From contig NZ_AP026933.1 in NCBI RefSeq assembly GCF_027923845.1, forward strand, positions 930,001 to 994,000: a stretch of 64,000 bases of DNA, in the 5' to 3' direction. A model generated the notes under the pieces. The model saw only the letters and a list, made by a program, of their open reading frames with translations. It was not told the origin of the DNA and searched no databases. Every line of letters begins with the position of its first letter. Position 1 is the first letter of the stretch. Positions 1 through 10,683 of this stretch are shown here, in pieces. The stretch is from Spiroplasma ixodetis (GTDB taxonomy: Bacteria; Bacillota_I; Bacilli_A; Mycoplasmatales; VBWQ01). Made by a program: the position numbers and the translations under genes.

Positions 1-913
1 GGGAATAATGAAACTGAATGAATTCAACAATGCTTTTCAAACTGAACAGCAATGTCTTGCATATATAGCAAATTTAAAAGAAAACAAATGTATTAGGTGT
101 TTTAGTTTTAATTTGAATACTTCTGATTTAAAAAGAATGAGATGTTTAAAATGTAATCAAACATTTAGCATTCTCACAGGCACCATATTTTCAAGGTCAC
201 AAACATCTTTAACATCTTGATTTTATCTTATCTTTAGATGAATAAACACCAAACATGGAATTCCATCAACAGATATTGCAAAAGAATTGGGAGTGACTTT
301 GAAAACTGCTTGAAGAATGACTCATAAAATCAGAACACGTATTGCAAAACAAAAACCTCAATTTATTGTTGAAGGTACAGTGCAAATTGATGAAATGTAT
401 CTTTCACATATGGGTTTTAAAAAACAAGGAAGATCCTTGGTGAATAAAACCTTGATTGTTGGCATTTATCAAAAAACAACCAATAATTTAATTGTGAAAG
501 TATTGAAAAACGCAAACAGTAAAAATCTTTTGCAGTTTGCAAAAAACCACATTTCTTCAAAATGTCTTGTATATACTGATTCTTGAAAAGGATATTGCGA
601 TTTTAAATCAGTTTTCACTAAGCATGAAACAGTTAACCATCAAGATGGCTATGTTTCAAAAATTGGTGTAAATACCAACCAAATTGAATCAGTTTGAAAA
701 CATATAAGAAGAACATTTAAAACACATATCAAAGTTGCAAAACATCATGTTCATTTATATGCTAAAGAAGCTGCATATAAATTCAACAAGATACCTAGTT
801 TTGAAACTGTAATGCTATGTTTGATTTAAAAATGTGGGGAGAAGTCCGTAGATAGGCTTTTCTCAGCATTTATGTGATAAAATTTAAAAATAGTACATAA
901 AGGGAGAAAAGCC
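1..913 (+). mobile_element. IS1595-family element, subtype A (left end outside window)
   Basis: The element starts before the window and ends at GAGAAAAGCC, the outer right end shared by all IS1595 copies here. Its right end holds the internal inverted copy of the left-end motif (GTGGGGAGAAGTCCG) followed by a 59-bp imperfect hairpin. It shares private variants with the copy at 50487-51427, including the longer hairpin loop, so the two are close sisters. It adjoins a tail-fibre gene on the minus strand. Confidence 0.9.
8..829 (+). CDS. IS1595-family transposase (subtype A)
   Basis: This is a 273-aa transposase read with UGA as Trp. An N-terminal zinc ribbon (CIRC about residue 29 and CLKC about residue 52) precedes an ISXO2-like DDE-type catalytic core. 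Visible acidic motifs are IDEMYLSH and YTDSWKGY, with NQIESVWKHIRR near the C-terminus. The ATG is preferred over an upstream in-frame GTG because a GGAGGG Shine-Dalgarno lies just before it in complete copies. The reading frame is intact. Confidence 0.9.
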
Positions 914-1998
914 TCTTGTAATTCTTCTAATGAAAATATATTTCCATATTGTTTATTTCCACCCTCTATAATTAAATCTCATTTTTGATTACCTAAAAAT
1001 TGTAGATATAAAATAGATTCTTCTCCATTAATTAAACCTTTTGTAAGAAAAAATTTATCATTAATATTACCACCTATATAGTTACTAGTTTTAAATTATA
1101 CTTTAATTCTTATATTTACTTGTTCAAATGGTGGTTTTTCTCATGTGATAATTATTCTATAAAGTTTATTAAAATTAATTCCAAAGTCACCATATTTACG
1201 ATTATTTATACTTTTACCTATTATTTTTCAATTTTCTTTATCTTGTTTTTTATCAATATTAGTTTTATTTTCTTTAAAAGCACCAGCAACTGTTTTATTA
1301 GTAGTTTCTAAATTAGGAATTTCTTGACTTATAGCATTTATTTGAAATGCAATAGGAAATTGTGATTTTGTATCTTCTAATTTTTTATCTACTTCTTCTT
1401 TTTTATAATAATCAGTTAAATCAGTAGAACCACCAATAGCACTAATTTTATTATTTTCATCAATAGTTATATTAGTACCAGCAATTAATTTATTTTGTTT
1501 TTTATCTAATAAATTATTAGTTTCTAGTTTTGTATAATAATCACGTTCAGTACCTTCTTCCGATATAAATTCAGTTGGTGTTCCAGTTCCTTGATATTGA
1601 TATATTTTAGAAATAAATGCTGAATAATATGTTCCGGGTGTAGCACTAGCGCGAATTTTATAATTACTGCAAGTTAAATATAATCTAATATTATTAGTTT
1701 TATCTGAATAAAAAGTATCTAATAGAGTATATGATTTTATTGCATATTCTTCATTTAATTTAAATATAGATTTTCTAATATATTTATATTTATAAATATC
1801 ACTCTCATAAATATAACCTCATATTACTAATATTTCTTTATTTAAATTATCAGTTGAAAGTTCATTAGATATCTCTTTTCATAATGGACTAGTTTCAATA
1901 TTAAATCAGTTATTTTTAATATCATCAATATTTTGTTTATTAATCTCAATTTTATTTTCTATTGATTTGATATTATTATCAACTTTAGTTTCTAATAA

Positions 1999-2938
1999 CG
2001 AACTTCTCCCCACATGTACTTGTGGAGGAAACAATGAAATTGAATGAGTTCAATAATACTTTTCAAACTGAAAAACAATGTCTTGCATATATAGCAAGTT
2101 TGAAACAAATCAAATGTAGTAGGTGTTCTAGTTTTAATTTGAATACTTCTAATTTAAGAAGAATGAGATGTTTGAAATGTCATCAAACATTCAGTATTCT
2201 CACGGGCACTATATTTTCAAAGTCACAAACACCTTTAATATCTTGGTTTTATCTCATTTTTAGATGAATAAACACCAAACATGGAATTCCATCAACTGAT
2301 GTTGCAAAAGAATTGGGAGTGACCTTGAAAACAGCTTGAAGAATGGGTCATAAAATCCGAAGTGCCATTGCTAAACAAAAACCTCAATTCATTGTTGAAG
2401 GCATAGTGCAAATGGATGAAATGTATCTTTCACATATGGGGTTTAAAAAACAAGGAAGATCCTTGTTGAATAAAACCTTGATTGTTGGTATTTATGAAAA
2501 ACAACCAACAATCTGATTGTGAAAGTATTGAAAAACGCAAACAGTAAAAATCTTTTGCAGTTTGCAATAAACCACATTTCTTCAAAGTGTGTTGTACATA
2601 CTGATTTTTGAAAAGGATATCGCGATTTGAAATCGGTTTTCACTAAGCATGAAACAGTTAACCATCAAGATGGCTATGTTTCAAAAACTGGTGTAAATAC
2701 CAACCAAATTGAGTCAGTATGAAAACATATACGAAGAACATTTAAAACACATATCAAAGTTGCAAAACATCATATTCATTTATATGCAAAAGAAGCTGCA
2801 TATAAATTCAATAACATACCTAGTTTTGAAACTGTAATGCTATGTTTTATTTAAAAATGTGGGGAGAAGTTCGTAGATAGGCTTTTCTCAGCATTTATGT
2901 GATAAGATTTAAAAATAGTACATAAAGGGAGAAAAGCC
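1999..2938 (+). mobile_element. IS1595-family element, subtype B
   Basis: The element is bounded by CGAACTTCTCC and GAGAAAAGCC and flanked by an exact 8-bp duplication TCTAATAA (1991-1998 and 2939-2946). It is inserted in tail-fibre gene A. Confidence 0.95.
2034..2854 (+). pseudogene. IS1595 transposase, subtype B, frameshifted
   Basis: The sequence is nearly identical to the intact copy at 3248-4069, but one A is missing from the run in TATGAAAAACAACC near 2493-2500. This shifts the frame after the first acidic motif, so the transposase is inactive in cis. Confidence 0.9.
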
Positions 2939-3212
2939 TCTAATAATTTAATATTATTTTCATTTGTAGTAATTCGTTTTTGTTGTTTAGCAGAAAAATC
3001 ACAAGTTGGTGCATGTGTATAATCACCAATTTGAGGATTATTTTGTAATGCTTCGGGTGGTAATGTACCAATTTCATCAGGTCAATCTAAAATCATTGTT
3101 TCAGTTTCTTTATCATAATCAGTTGCAACATATCCTTTATTAATAAATTTACTAACAGGACCTCTATATATTTCATTTTCATTATCATCAACTAAATCAT
3201 CATATAATTTAA

Positions 3213-4153
3213 CGAACTTCTCCCCACATGTACTTGTGGAGGAAACAATGAAATTGAATGAGTTCAATAATACTTTTCAAACTGAAAAACAATGTCTTGC
3301 ATATATAGCAAGTTTGAAACAAATCAAATGTAGTAGGTGTTCTAGTTTTAATTTGAATACTTCTAATTTAAGAAGAATGAGATGTTTGAAATGTCATCAA
3401 ACATTCAGTATTCTCACGGGCACTATATTTTCAAAGTCACAAACACCTTTAATATCTTGGTTTTATCTCATTTTTAGATGAATAAACACCAAACATGGAA
3501 TTCCATCAACTGATGTTGCAAAAGAATTGGGAGTGACCTTGAAAACAGCTTGAAGAATGGGTCATAAAATCCGAAGTGCCATTGCTAAACAAAAACCTCA
3601 ATTCATTGTTGAAGGCATAGTGCAAATGGATGAAATGTATCTTTCACATATGGGGTTTAAAAAACAAGGAAGATCCTTGTTGAATAAAACCTTGATTGTT
3701 GGCATTTATCAAAAAACAACCAACAATCTGATTGTGAAAGTATTGAAAAACGCAAACAGTAAAAATCTTTTGCAGTTTGCAATAAACCACATTTCTTCAA
3801 AGTGTGTTGTACATACTGATTTTTGAAAAGGATATCGCGATTTGAAATCGGTTTTCACTAAGCATGAAACAGTTAACCATCAAGATGGCTATGTTTCAAA
3901 AACTGGTGTAAATACCAACCAAATTGAGTCAGTATGAAAACATATACGAAGAACATTTAAAACACATATCAAAGTTGCAAAACATCATATTCATTTATAT
4001 GCAAAAGAAGCTGCATATAAATTCAATAACATACCTAGTTTTGAAACTGTAATGCTATGTTTTATTTAAAAATGTGGGGAGAAGTTCGTAGATAGGCTTT
4101 TCTCAGCATTTATGTTATAAGATTTAAAAATAGTACATAAAGGGAGAAAAGCC
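3213..4153 (+). mobile_element. IS1595-family element, subtype B, complete
   Basis: This complete 941-bp copy has an exact 8-bp duplication TAATTTAA at 3205-3212 and 4154-4161. Excising it restores the tail-fibre reading frame. Confidence 0.96.
3248..4069 (+). CDS. IS1595-family transposase (subtype B), reference copy
   Basis: The 273-aa protein MKLNEFNNTFQTEKQ has a zinc ribbon (CSRC...CLKC) and a catalytic core with MDEMYLSH, HTDFWKGY and IESVWKHIRR. It differs from subtype A at many residues while keeping the same length and architecture. The Shine-Dalgarno GGAGG sits a few bases before the ATG, inside an imperfect hairpin formed with the CTCC of the left terminal repeat. This arrangement could limit translation from read-through transcripts. 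Confidence 0.92.
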
Positions 4154-4748
4154 TAATTTAATTTGTTTTAATAATGTAAATTCTTTTTGTTCTTTAATTA
4201 ATTCATCAACTTGATTTCTAGTATAAAATGCTTTTAAATCAATTTTTTCAACATCTATTTTATCATCATTATAACTTGAAAATATTTGTTTTAATTCTGT
4301 TAATCTTGCTCATATTTTCATTCTACTTGGTGCTAAATCTCAAACATTAATTGTAGGAGTACTATTTGCAGTAAATTGAGTACCATTATTAAATTGAATA
4401 GTAGCATCAACATTAAATTCAATTGGTGTACGATTAAATACTCAATGTTCAACCATAACATAAACCATATCTCTTAATGTTTCTTTAATTAATTCATCTT
4501 TAAAACTATCAAAAGGAAATTTAGATAAAATAAAATCAAGATAAGCATTAATATCATTTTGAGCACGAATAGCAAAAGTTTTAAATCAATCATTAACATT
4601 AGGTCATGTTTGTATGTATTGCTGTGGTGTTTCTGTAATTTTTCCAGTTAATGGATATCAGTTATTATAATTTTCAAGACTGACATCAGTTCAAAGTTTA
4701 TTAATCATAATTTATCATTCCTTAAAAAATGCTTGTTTATAATGATGA

Positions 4749-5754
4749 TTATGTTTTTTTGTTTTTTTTATGTGTTATATGTTCAATTTCTTTTTGTATT
4801 TTATTTTTACCTTTTTTTATTTTTTTCTTACTTTTTGTTACAACTTGACTATATGCAAACTTTTCTAAATGATGTAATAATCCAGTACCAAATAAAGTAT
4901 TAACACTAAATTTTAAACCAACATTTTTAAATGATTTGTTAATATTTTCAATAGGATTATTAATAACATTTACTACTTTATGATAAGTTCTAATAGTTCT
5001 AAATATTTCTCTATATACTTTAAAACTATCTCTAATTACTTGTTGCACCACTGGTGGAGCAAATGCTATTGCTTTTAATCATTTATTTTGATTAACTCCA
5101 TAACCAATGTATCAACCACTATATCAACGATATCAATGGAATGGATGTATTTGAGTAACAAAAGTTTTTGCTTTAAGAATACTATCAACAACTGTAATTG
5201 GTTTATATTTAGGATTGCGATGATAAATAGTAATTGCACATTTATCTAATGACAAAGGTTGAATTTTACAACCCATAAATACTGGTGAATTTAATGGAAT
5301 TAATTGTGCGTGTTTAATTGCTCTTTTTCTGCACTAGTAAATAAATCAGTTGCTTTTTCTTTTAATTTCTGAATTTTTTCAAATACTTGTTTTTCTAACT
5401 TTTCAAATTTTTCTTGTAATTTATATATACTTTCTCGTATTTTTCAAAATATGGTGTATCTTTTCAAAATTTATTTAAACCTTTTTTTAAATAAAATCTA
5501 ATATCAAAATATTTAAAAGTTTGATTTGCTTTTAAAACAAGTTGATGAATAACATTATTTTTAAAATTAAATTTAATAGCATTAGCACGAATTTTTTGTA
5601 AATCTAAAATTAAAGTTTTTCCATATCTATTTTCTGTATGTATTGTATGAACTAAATTTAATCAATCATGTTGATTCATTTTTAATACTTCTTTTAAATC
5701 AGTATTAAATTTTTTTAAAAAGTTATTTGCTTTTTCAATATCTTTAATTTTAAA
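4749..5754 (-). pseudogene. Phage gene upstream of tail fibre A, unknown function, frameshifted
   Basis: Reading from the IS boundary at 5754 down to a TAA at 4749 gives a single protein if one A is restored in each of two poly-A runs (about 5450 and about 5325). With those two bases the length becomes 336 codons. The protein is lysine-rich and coiled-coil-like in its first part (KANNFLKKFNTDLKEVLKM), then has an aromatic segment (HPFHWYRWYSGWYIGYG) and ends in a basic tail. Its position before the fibre gene suggests a tail or host-contact component, but I do not recognise the family. The IS1595 copy at 5755 removes its start. Confidence 0.5.
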
Positions 5755-6594
5755 CGAACTTCTCCCCACATGTACTTGTGGAGGAAACAATGAAATTGAA
5801 TGAGTTCAATAATACTTTTCAAACTGAAAAACAATGTCTTGCATATATAGCAAGTTTGAAACAAATCAAATGTAGTAGGTGTTCTAGTTTTAATTTGAAT
5901 ACTTCTAATTTAAGAAGAATGAGATGTTTGAAATGTCATCAAACATTCAGTATTCTCACGGGCACTATATTTTCAAAGTCACAAACACCTTTAATATCTT
6001 GGTTTTATCTCATTTTTAGATGAATAAACACCAAACATGGAATTCCATCAACTGATGTTGCAAAAGAATTGGGAGTGACCTTGAAAACAGCTTGAAGAAT
6101 GGGTCATAAAATCCGAAGTGCCATTGCTAAACAAAAACCTCAATTCATTGTTGAAGGCATAGTGCAAATGGATGAAATGTATCTTTCACATATGGGGTTT
6201 AAAAAACAAGGAAGATCCTTGTTGAATAAAACCTTGATTGTTGGTATTTATGAAAAAACAACCAACAATCTGATTGTGAAAGTATTGAAAAACGCAAACA
6301 GTAAAAATCTTTTGCAGTTTGCAATAAACCACATTTCTTCAAAGTGTGTTGTACATACTGATTTTTGAAAAGGATATCGCGATTTGAAATCGGTTTTCAC
6401 TAAGCATGAAACAGTTAACCATCAAGATGGCTATGTTTCAAAAACTGGTGTAAATACCAACCAAATTGAGTCAGTATGAAAACATATACGAAGAACATTT
6501 AAAACACATATCAAAGTTGCAAAACATCATATTCATTTATATGCAAAAGAAGCTGCATATAAATTCAATAACATACCTAGTTTTGAAACTGTAA
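5755..6594 (+). mobile_element. IS1595 subtype B, right end lost to IS256
   Basis: The left end CGAACTTCTCC is intact and follows ATTTTAAA. The copy stops at GAAACTGTAA, where an IS256-family element begins. The remaining 3' end and the second target duplication are not found beyond the IS256 copy, so a deletion accompanied or followed that insertion. Confidence 0.9.
5790..6594 (+). pseudogene. IS1595 transposase, subtype B, 3' truncated
   Basis: The frame is open from ATG 5790 and includes the catalytic motifs, but the last few codons are replaced by IS256 sequence. Confidence 0.85.
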
Positions 6595-7754
6595 GAGGCT
6601 TTTTAATAATCTGTGTATCTTTGTTTTACAAAGTTACTAATTTAGATTAATTCTGTCTTCAAATTTTATCATAAAATGAGCAATTGCTGTATTTCAATTT
6701 TGAATAGGCAATGTTCATTTTTTTGTTATATTTTCAATTGCCAAGTAAAATATTTTGAAAACTGCCATATCATTAGGAAAAACTTTTTTATTTCTGATGA
6801 TTTTTCGTAATTGACTATTAACAGATTCAATAGCATTTTTAGTATAAATCACTCTTTTGATTTCTACTGGATAACTAATAAAAACCATTAAATTATCTCA
6901 ATTTTTATATCAAGATTTAGTAATTTGAGGATATTGTTTATTTCATTTACTTTCAAACGATTCTAAAGCTTGCATTGCTTGTTCTTCACTACATGCACTA
7001 TAAATTGGTTTTAAATCTGCAACTAGACCTTTTCGATGTTTGTATGAAACATATTTTAAACTATTTCTAATTTGATGAACAATGCATAATTGATGTTCTG
7101 TTTTAGGATAAATTGATTGTATTGCTTCTGACATGCCTGTTAAATTATCACTACAAGCAATAAGAATATCATTTAAGCCACGATTTTTCATTTCTGTGAA
7201 ATTAGATAATCAAAACTTAGAACCTTCATTTTCACTAATTCATAATCCTAAAACATCTTTTTTGCCTTCTAAATCAACTCCTAATGCTATATAAACTGAT
7301 TTGTTAATAATCCGTTTATCTTGTCGTACTTTAACTACTATACAATCAAAATAAACAATAGGATAAATACTTTCTAATGGTCGATTTTGTCATGCTTTAA
7401 CATCATCAATAACATCATCAGTAATTTGACTAATAACACTTTCACTAATATCAGCACCATGATATAACTCTTGCAACTGCATTCTAATGTCAGATAATGT
7501 CATTCCTTTTGCATACAAGGAAAGAACTTGTTGATCAAAACCATCAAATCTTCTTTGCCTTTTAGGAACTATTACAGGAGTAAAATTACTATTGCGATCT
7601 CTTGGTACATCAATTTCAATTTTACCTTGTTGAGTTATTAATTTTTTTGAACTTGTACCATTACGAGCATTTTCAGTAGTACTATGTTGATTTTTTTCAT
7701 ATCCTAAATAATTTTGCATCGGACTTCTCCCCACATGTACTTGTGGAGGGAATA

Positions 7755-8576
7755 ATGAAACTGAATGAATTCAACAATGCTTTTCAAACTGAACAGCAAT
7801 GTCTTGCATATATAGCAAATTTGAAAGAAAACAAATGTATTAGGTGTTTTAATTTTAATTTGAATACTTCTGATTTAAAAAGAATGAGATGTTTAAAATG
7901 TAATCAAACATTTAGCATTCTCACAGGCACCATATTTTCAAGGTCACAAACATCTTTAACATCTTGGTTTTATCTTATCTTTAGATGAATAAACACCAAA
8001 CATGGAATTCCATCAACAGATATTGCAAAAGAATTGGGAGTGACTTTGAAAACTGCTTGAAGAATGACTCATAAAATCAGAACACGTATTGCAAAACAAA
8101 AACCTCAATTTATTGTTGAAGGTACAGTGCAAATTGATGAAATGTATCTTTCACATATGGGTTTTAAAAAACAAGGAAGATCCTTGGTGAATAAAACCTT
8201 GATTGTTGGCATTTATCAAAAAACAACCAATAATTTAATTGTGAAAGTATTGAAAAACGCAAAGAGTAAAAATCTTTTGCAGTTTGCAAAAAACCAAATT
8301 TCTTCAAAATGTCTTGTATATACTGATTCTTGAAAAGGATATTGCGATTTTAAATCAGTTTTCACTAAGCATGAAACAGTTAACCATCAAGATGGCTATG
8401 TTTCAAAAATTGGTGTAAATACCAACCAAATTGAATCAGTTTGAAAACATATAAGAAGAACATTTAAAACACATATCAAAGTTGCAAAACATCATGTTCA
8501 TTTATATGCTAAAGAAGCTGCATATAAATTCAACAAGATACCTAGTTTTGAAACTGTAATTCTATGTTTGATTTAA
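7755..8576 (+). CDS. IS1595-family transposase (subtype A)
   Basis: The 273-aa frame is intact, with ATG 7755 after GGAGGGAATA. The only notable variants are a histidine to glutamine change (NQISSK) and isoleucine near the C-terminus. Confidence 0.9.
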
Positions 8577-8600
8577 AAATGTGGGGAGAAGTCCGTAGAT

Positions 8601-8750
8601 AGGCTTTTCTCAGCATTTATGTGATAAAATTAAAATAGATAGGAATATAATTAATATTAATATATTAATATTTCAGAACTGTTTCTATTTAAAAATTTTT
8701 AAAAGCGTACAAAGGCTTTTCTCAGCATTTATGTGATAAAATTAAAATAG
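8601..8750 (+). repeat. 38-bp direct repeat with 74-bp spacer inside an IS1595 end
   Basis: Positions 8601-8638 and 8713-8750 are identical 38-mers starting AGGCTTTTCTCAGC. The intervening 8639-8712 matches nothing else I recognise in the window. Confidence 0.9.
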
Positions 8751-9164
8751 TACATAAAGGGAGAAAAGCCTTTTGCATTTCAGAATTCAACATTTTTTCA
8801 ACTAATCTTTTTGTTAATTCTTTATATAAACCGCCAGGTTTAAAAACTGTTGTTAAATCTTCAGTATTTTCTAGTAATAAATCTACTGCTTTTGATATTG
8901 GATCATTATTATTAAAGTTATCTTTTTTAGCCATCTGTAACTCACTCTTTCTAGTCATTTAATTATATTTACTAGAATTAATTAAACATAGTTATTTTTG
9001 TAAGTTACACAGATTACTAAACATTTCCATTATTTATTAAAATAACCTTCAGGGTAAATTCTTTTTTAAATCAAAATTCATTTTAAAGAAAATAAAAATT
9101 ATCATTATTTTCAAAATTATCTATTTTATATCATTTTTTCTCTTGAATTAGATGTTTTAGAATT

Positions 9165-9275
9165 AATTTTGATAGTTATTTCTGTAAATTTGCAAATTAG
9201 AAAATTTAGATATTTGTAATGCAAACATTTAGCAGTCTCACAACATATTTTATAGGTCAAAATTCATCTTTGAAT
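9165..9275 (+). mobile_element. Decayed IS1595 relic
   Basis: The stretch around ATTTAGCAGTCTCACAAC and TAGGTCAAAATTCATC aligns, with substitutions and gaps, to the zinc-ribbon end of IS1595-A (ATTTAGCATTCTCACAGG). It is too degraded to code. Confidence 0.55.
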
Positions 9276-9276
9276 A

Positions 9277-9570
9277 GAAAAGTATTTGTAGTCTTTGGTT
9301 GAAAGACAATATAAATTATGAATTTCATTTTTATTAGTTTTTGAAAAAATAAATTTTTTTTTCAATTAAAATTGTGTAGTACCTCTTTGTCAAGGTGAAT
9401 ATGGATTTGCAAAATAAATTTTCACATCTAACTTTTTTCAAGTATGTCAATTTGCAATGTTCTTTTGATCAAAAGTATAATATTTTTTTCAATATTTTTA
9501 GGAAGAATTGATAAATAATGAATGATATTTTTATTAATAACTTTAGTAGTTTTTAGTTTTGCATAAAACC
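9277..9570 (-). mobile_element. Decayed IS30-family relic
   Basis: Blocks such as CTCTTTGTCAAGGTGAATAT and AGGAAGAATTGATAAATAAT match the 3' half of the IS30 transposase at 51492-52441, with many indels. It is older than the intact IS30 copies. Confidence 0.7.
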
Positions 9571-9647
9571 TTTTACTAGTAATTTACTTTTCTCAACTAA
9601 AGTTATTATATACCTTTTTAACCAAGGTTTACAAAATAAATTACATA

Positions 9648-9830
9648 TAATTACTATATATTTTAAGCAATGGTATATATGTTAAAATGTTCACAAGTTG
9701 TTGCTAAAGAACAATTTGAGAACATAAATTCAACTTTAAAAAAAAAGAAAACAAATTTCTTTTCAAAATTGTTGTTATTTTTTTTGAAGTTTTTGTATAG
9801 TTTTATATTATGGTAATAACTTCATGTTGT
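9648..9830 (+). mobile_element. Decayed IS5-family relic (5' part)
   Basis: The segment resembles the leader and first codons of the IS5 element here (AAAGAACAATTTGAGAACAT is shared), with multiple substitutions after that. Positions 9831-10061 hold nothing recognisable except short AT-rich open stretches. Confidence 0.65.
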
Positions 9831-10061
9831 AAATTAATTGCATGATTTTTACAAAGCTTTTTTGCAAAATGAAACGTTGTATGCTAATTATTATTTTACT
9901 TAAAATTCCAATAATACAATATTACTAGTCATTTGTTAACTTTTACAATTTTTACTTTGACAAATAATTCATTAAGAATATTGAAAAGAAAAATTTTGAT
10001 AATTTTGTTCATTTGAATCCTAAAAACAATAAATATCCAAATTTTAATAAATATGATTTAA

Positions 10062-10450
10062 ATTCTTTTTCAATAATCAAAAATCAATTTAAAGAAAATA
10101 AAAAATATATCATAACTTCAAATTATGATGATATTTTTTATAGTAAAAATGAATTTTTAAATGGTAAAAAATGAATAGAGATTATTTTATTAAGTAAAGA
10201 TGTTTTTGAATATCATAAAAAAATTAGAGATGATTTTCCCTATTGTAAACAAAAAAAGTTGAATAAAACATTATTAGATGACTTATTCTTTTTCAATAAT
10301 CAAAAATCAATTTAAAGAAAATAAAAAATATATCATAACTTCAAATTATGATGATATTTTTTATAGTAAAAATGAATTTTTAAATGGTAAAAAATGAATA
10401 GAGATTATTTTATTAAGTAAAGATGTTTTTGAATATCATAAAAAATTAGA
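10062..10450 (+). repeat. Direct duplication of a coding-like fragment
   Basis: Positions 10062-10228 are repeated at 10285-10450 with one A fewer in a poly-A run. The first copy reads as protein with UGA as Trp (YIITSNYDDIFYSKNEF, then WIEIILLSKDVFEYHKK) and continues to a TAA at the repeat boundary. I do not recognise the source gene. It looks like a remnant duplicated during IS activity. Confidence 0.7.
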
Positions 10451-10673
10451 CATTCTTCATTGACAACCTATTTTAATACATATAAAACTGCACAAAACAC
10501 TTCATATAAATCTAAATTTCTTGGTTTTGTTTTTTTTTTTGCTGTTTTCTAAAGTTGATTTTATGTTCTCAAATTGTTCTTTAGTAACATGACTTGGATA
10601 ATTTTTATGCATATATACCTCTTATTTTAAAATATATTTTACCTTATTTTCTAAAAGATTCTAAACAGGTTCT
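10450..10673 (-). mobile_element. IS5-family fragment (5' end)
   Basis: Only the terminal repeat, leader and about the first 54 codons (start ATG 10612) remain. The element ends CAGGTTC and is followed by TTAGATAA. The inner side is cut at the duplicated fragment. Confidence 0.85.
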
Positions 10674-10683
10674 TAGATAATCA

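Larger units (their letters stand above)
914..4708 (-). pseudogene. Phage tail fibre-like protein (fibre A), broken by two IS1595 copies
   Basis: The gene starts at ATG 4706-4708 (MINKLWTDVSLENYN), 40 bp after the preceding phage gene, and runs leftwards past the IS at position 1. Removing the IS at 3213-4153 and 1999-2938 with one 8-bp duplication each restores the frame (KQIKLYDDLV and NIKLLETKVD at the joints). The middle contains DYYTKLETNNLLDKKQNK followed by AGTNITID, a signature of phage tail fibre and receptor-binding proteins, and a second DYYKKEEVDKKL motif. An in-frame TAA at 1096-1098 precedes a C-terminal module ending FSLEELQ, which resembles the end of the fibre-like gene at 53046-56165. 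It probably acted in host recognition. It cannot be functional now. Confidence 0.75.
7720..8770 (+). mobile_element. IS1595 subtype A with an enlarged right end
   Basis: The copy is flanked by TTTTGCAT at 7712-7719 and 8771-8778. It is 1051 bp instead of 939 bp because a 38-bp part of the right-end hairpin is present twice with 74 bp of unrelated AT-rich sequence between. Confidence 0.93.
6637..8958 (-). pseudogene. IS256-family transposase, interrupted by IS1595
   Basis: The N-terminal 60 codons lie at 8771-8958 and the remainder at 6637-7719. Apart from the IS1595 insertion the frame agrees with the intact 420-aa copies. It carries the variant AIQSIYPK where other copies have AIQSVYPK. Confidence 0.88.
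6595..9028 (-). mobile_element. IS256-family element with a nested IS1595
   Basis: The ends match the complete IS256 copies (GAGGCTTTTTAATAATCTG and, on the other strand, GGAAATGTTTAGTAATCTG). The element is interrupted by IS1595-A at 7720-8770 with duplication TTTTGCAT. Its own outer flanks (AACTGTAA and ATTATTTA) do not match, indicating an adjacent deletion or recombination. Confidence 0.92.

Noticed and set aside
1120-1311. Open frame on the plus strand rich in Phe and Ile
   Set aside because: It is antisense to the tail-fibre gene, which has clear phage motifs; the hydrophobicity comes from complementing AT-rich coding DNA.
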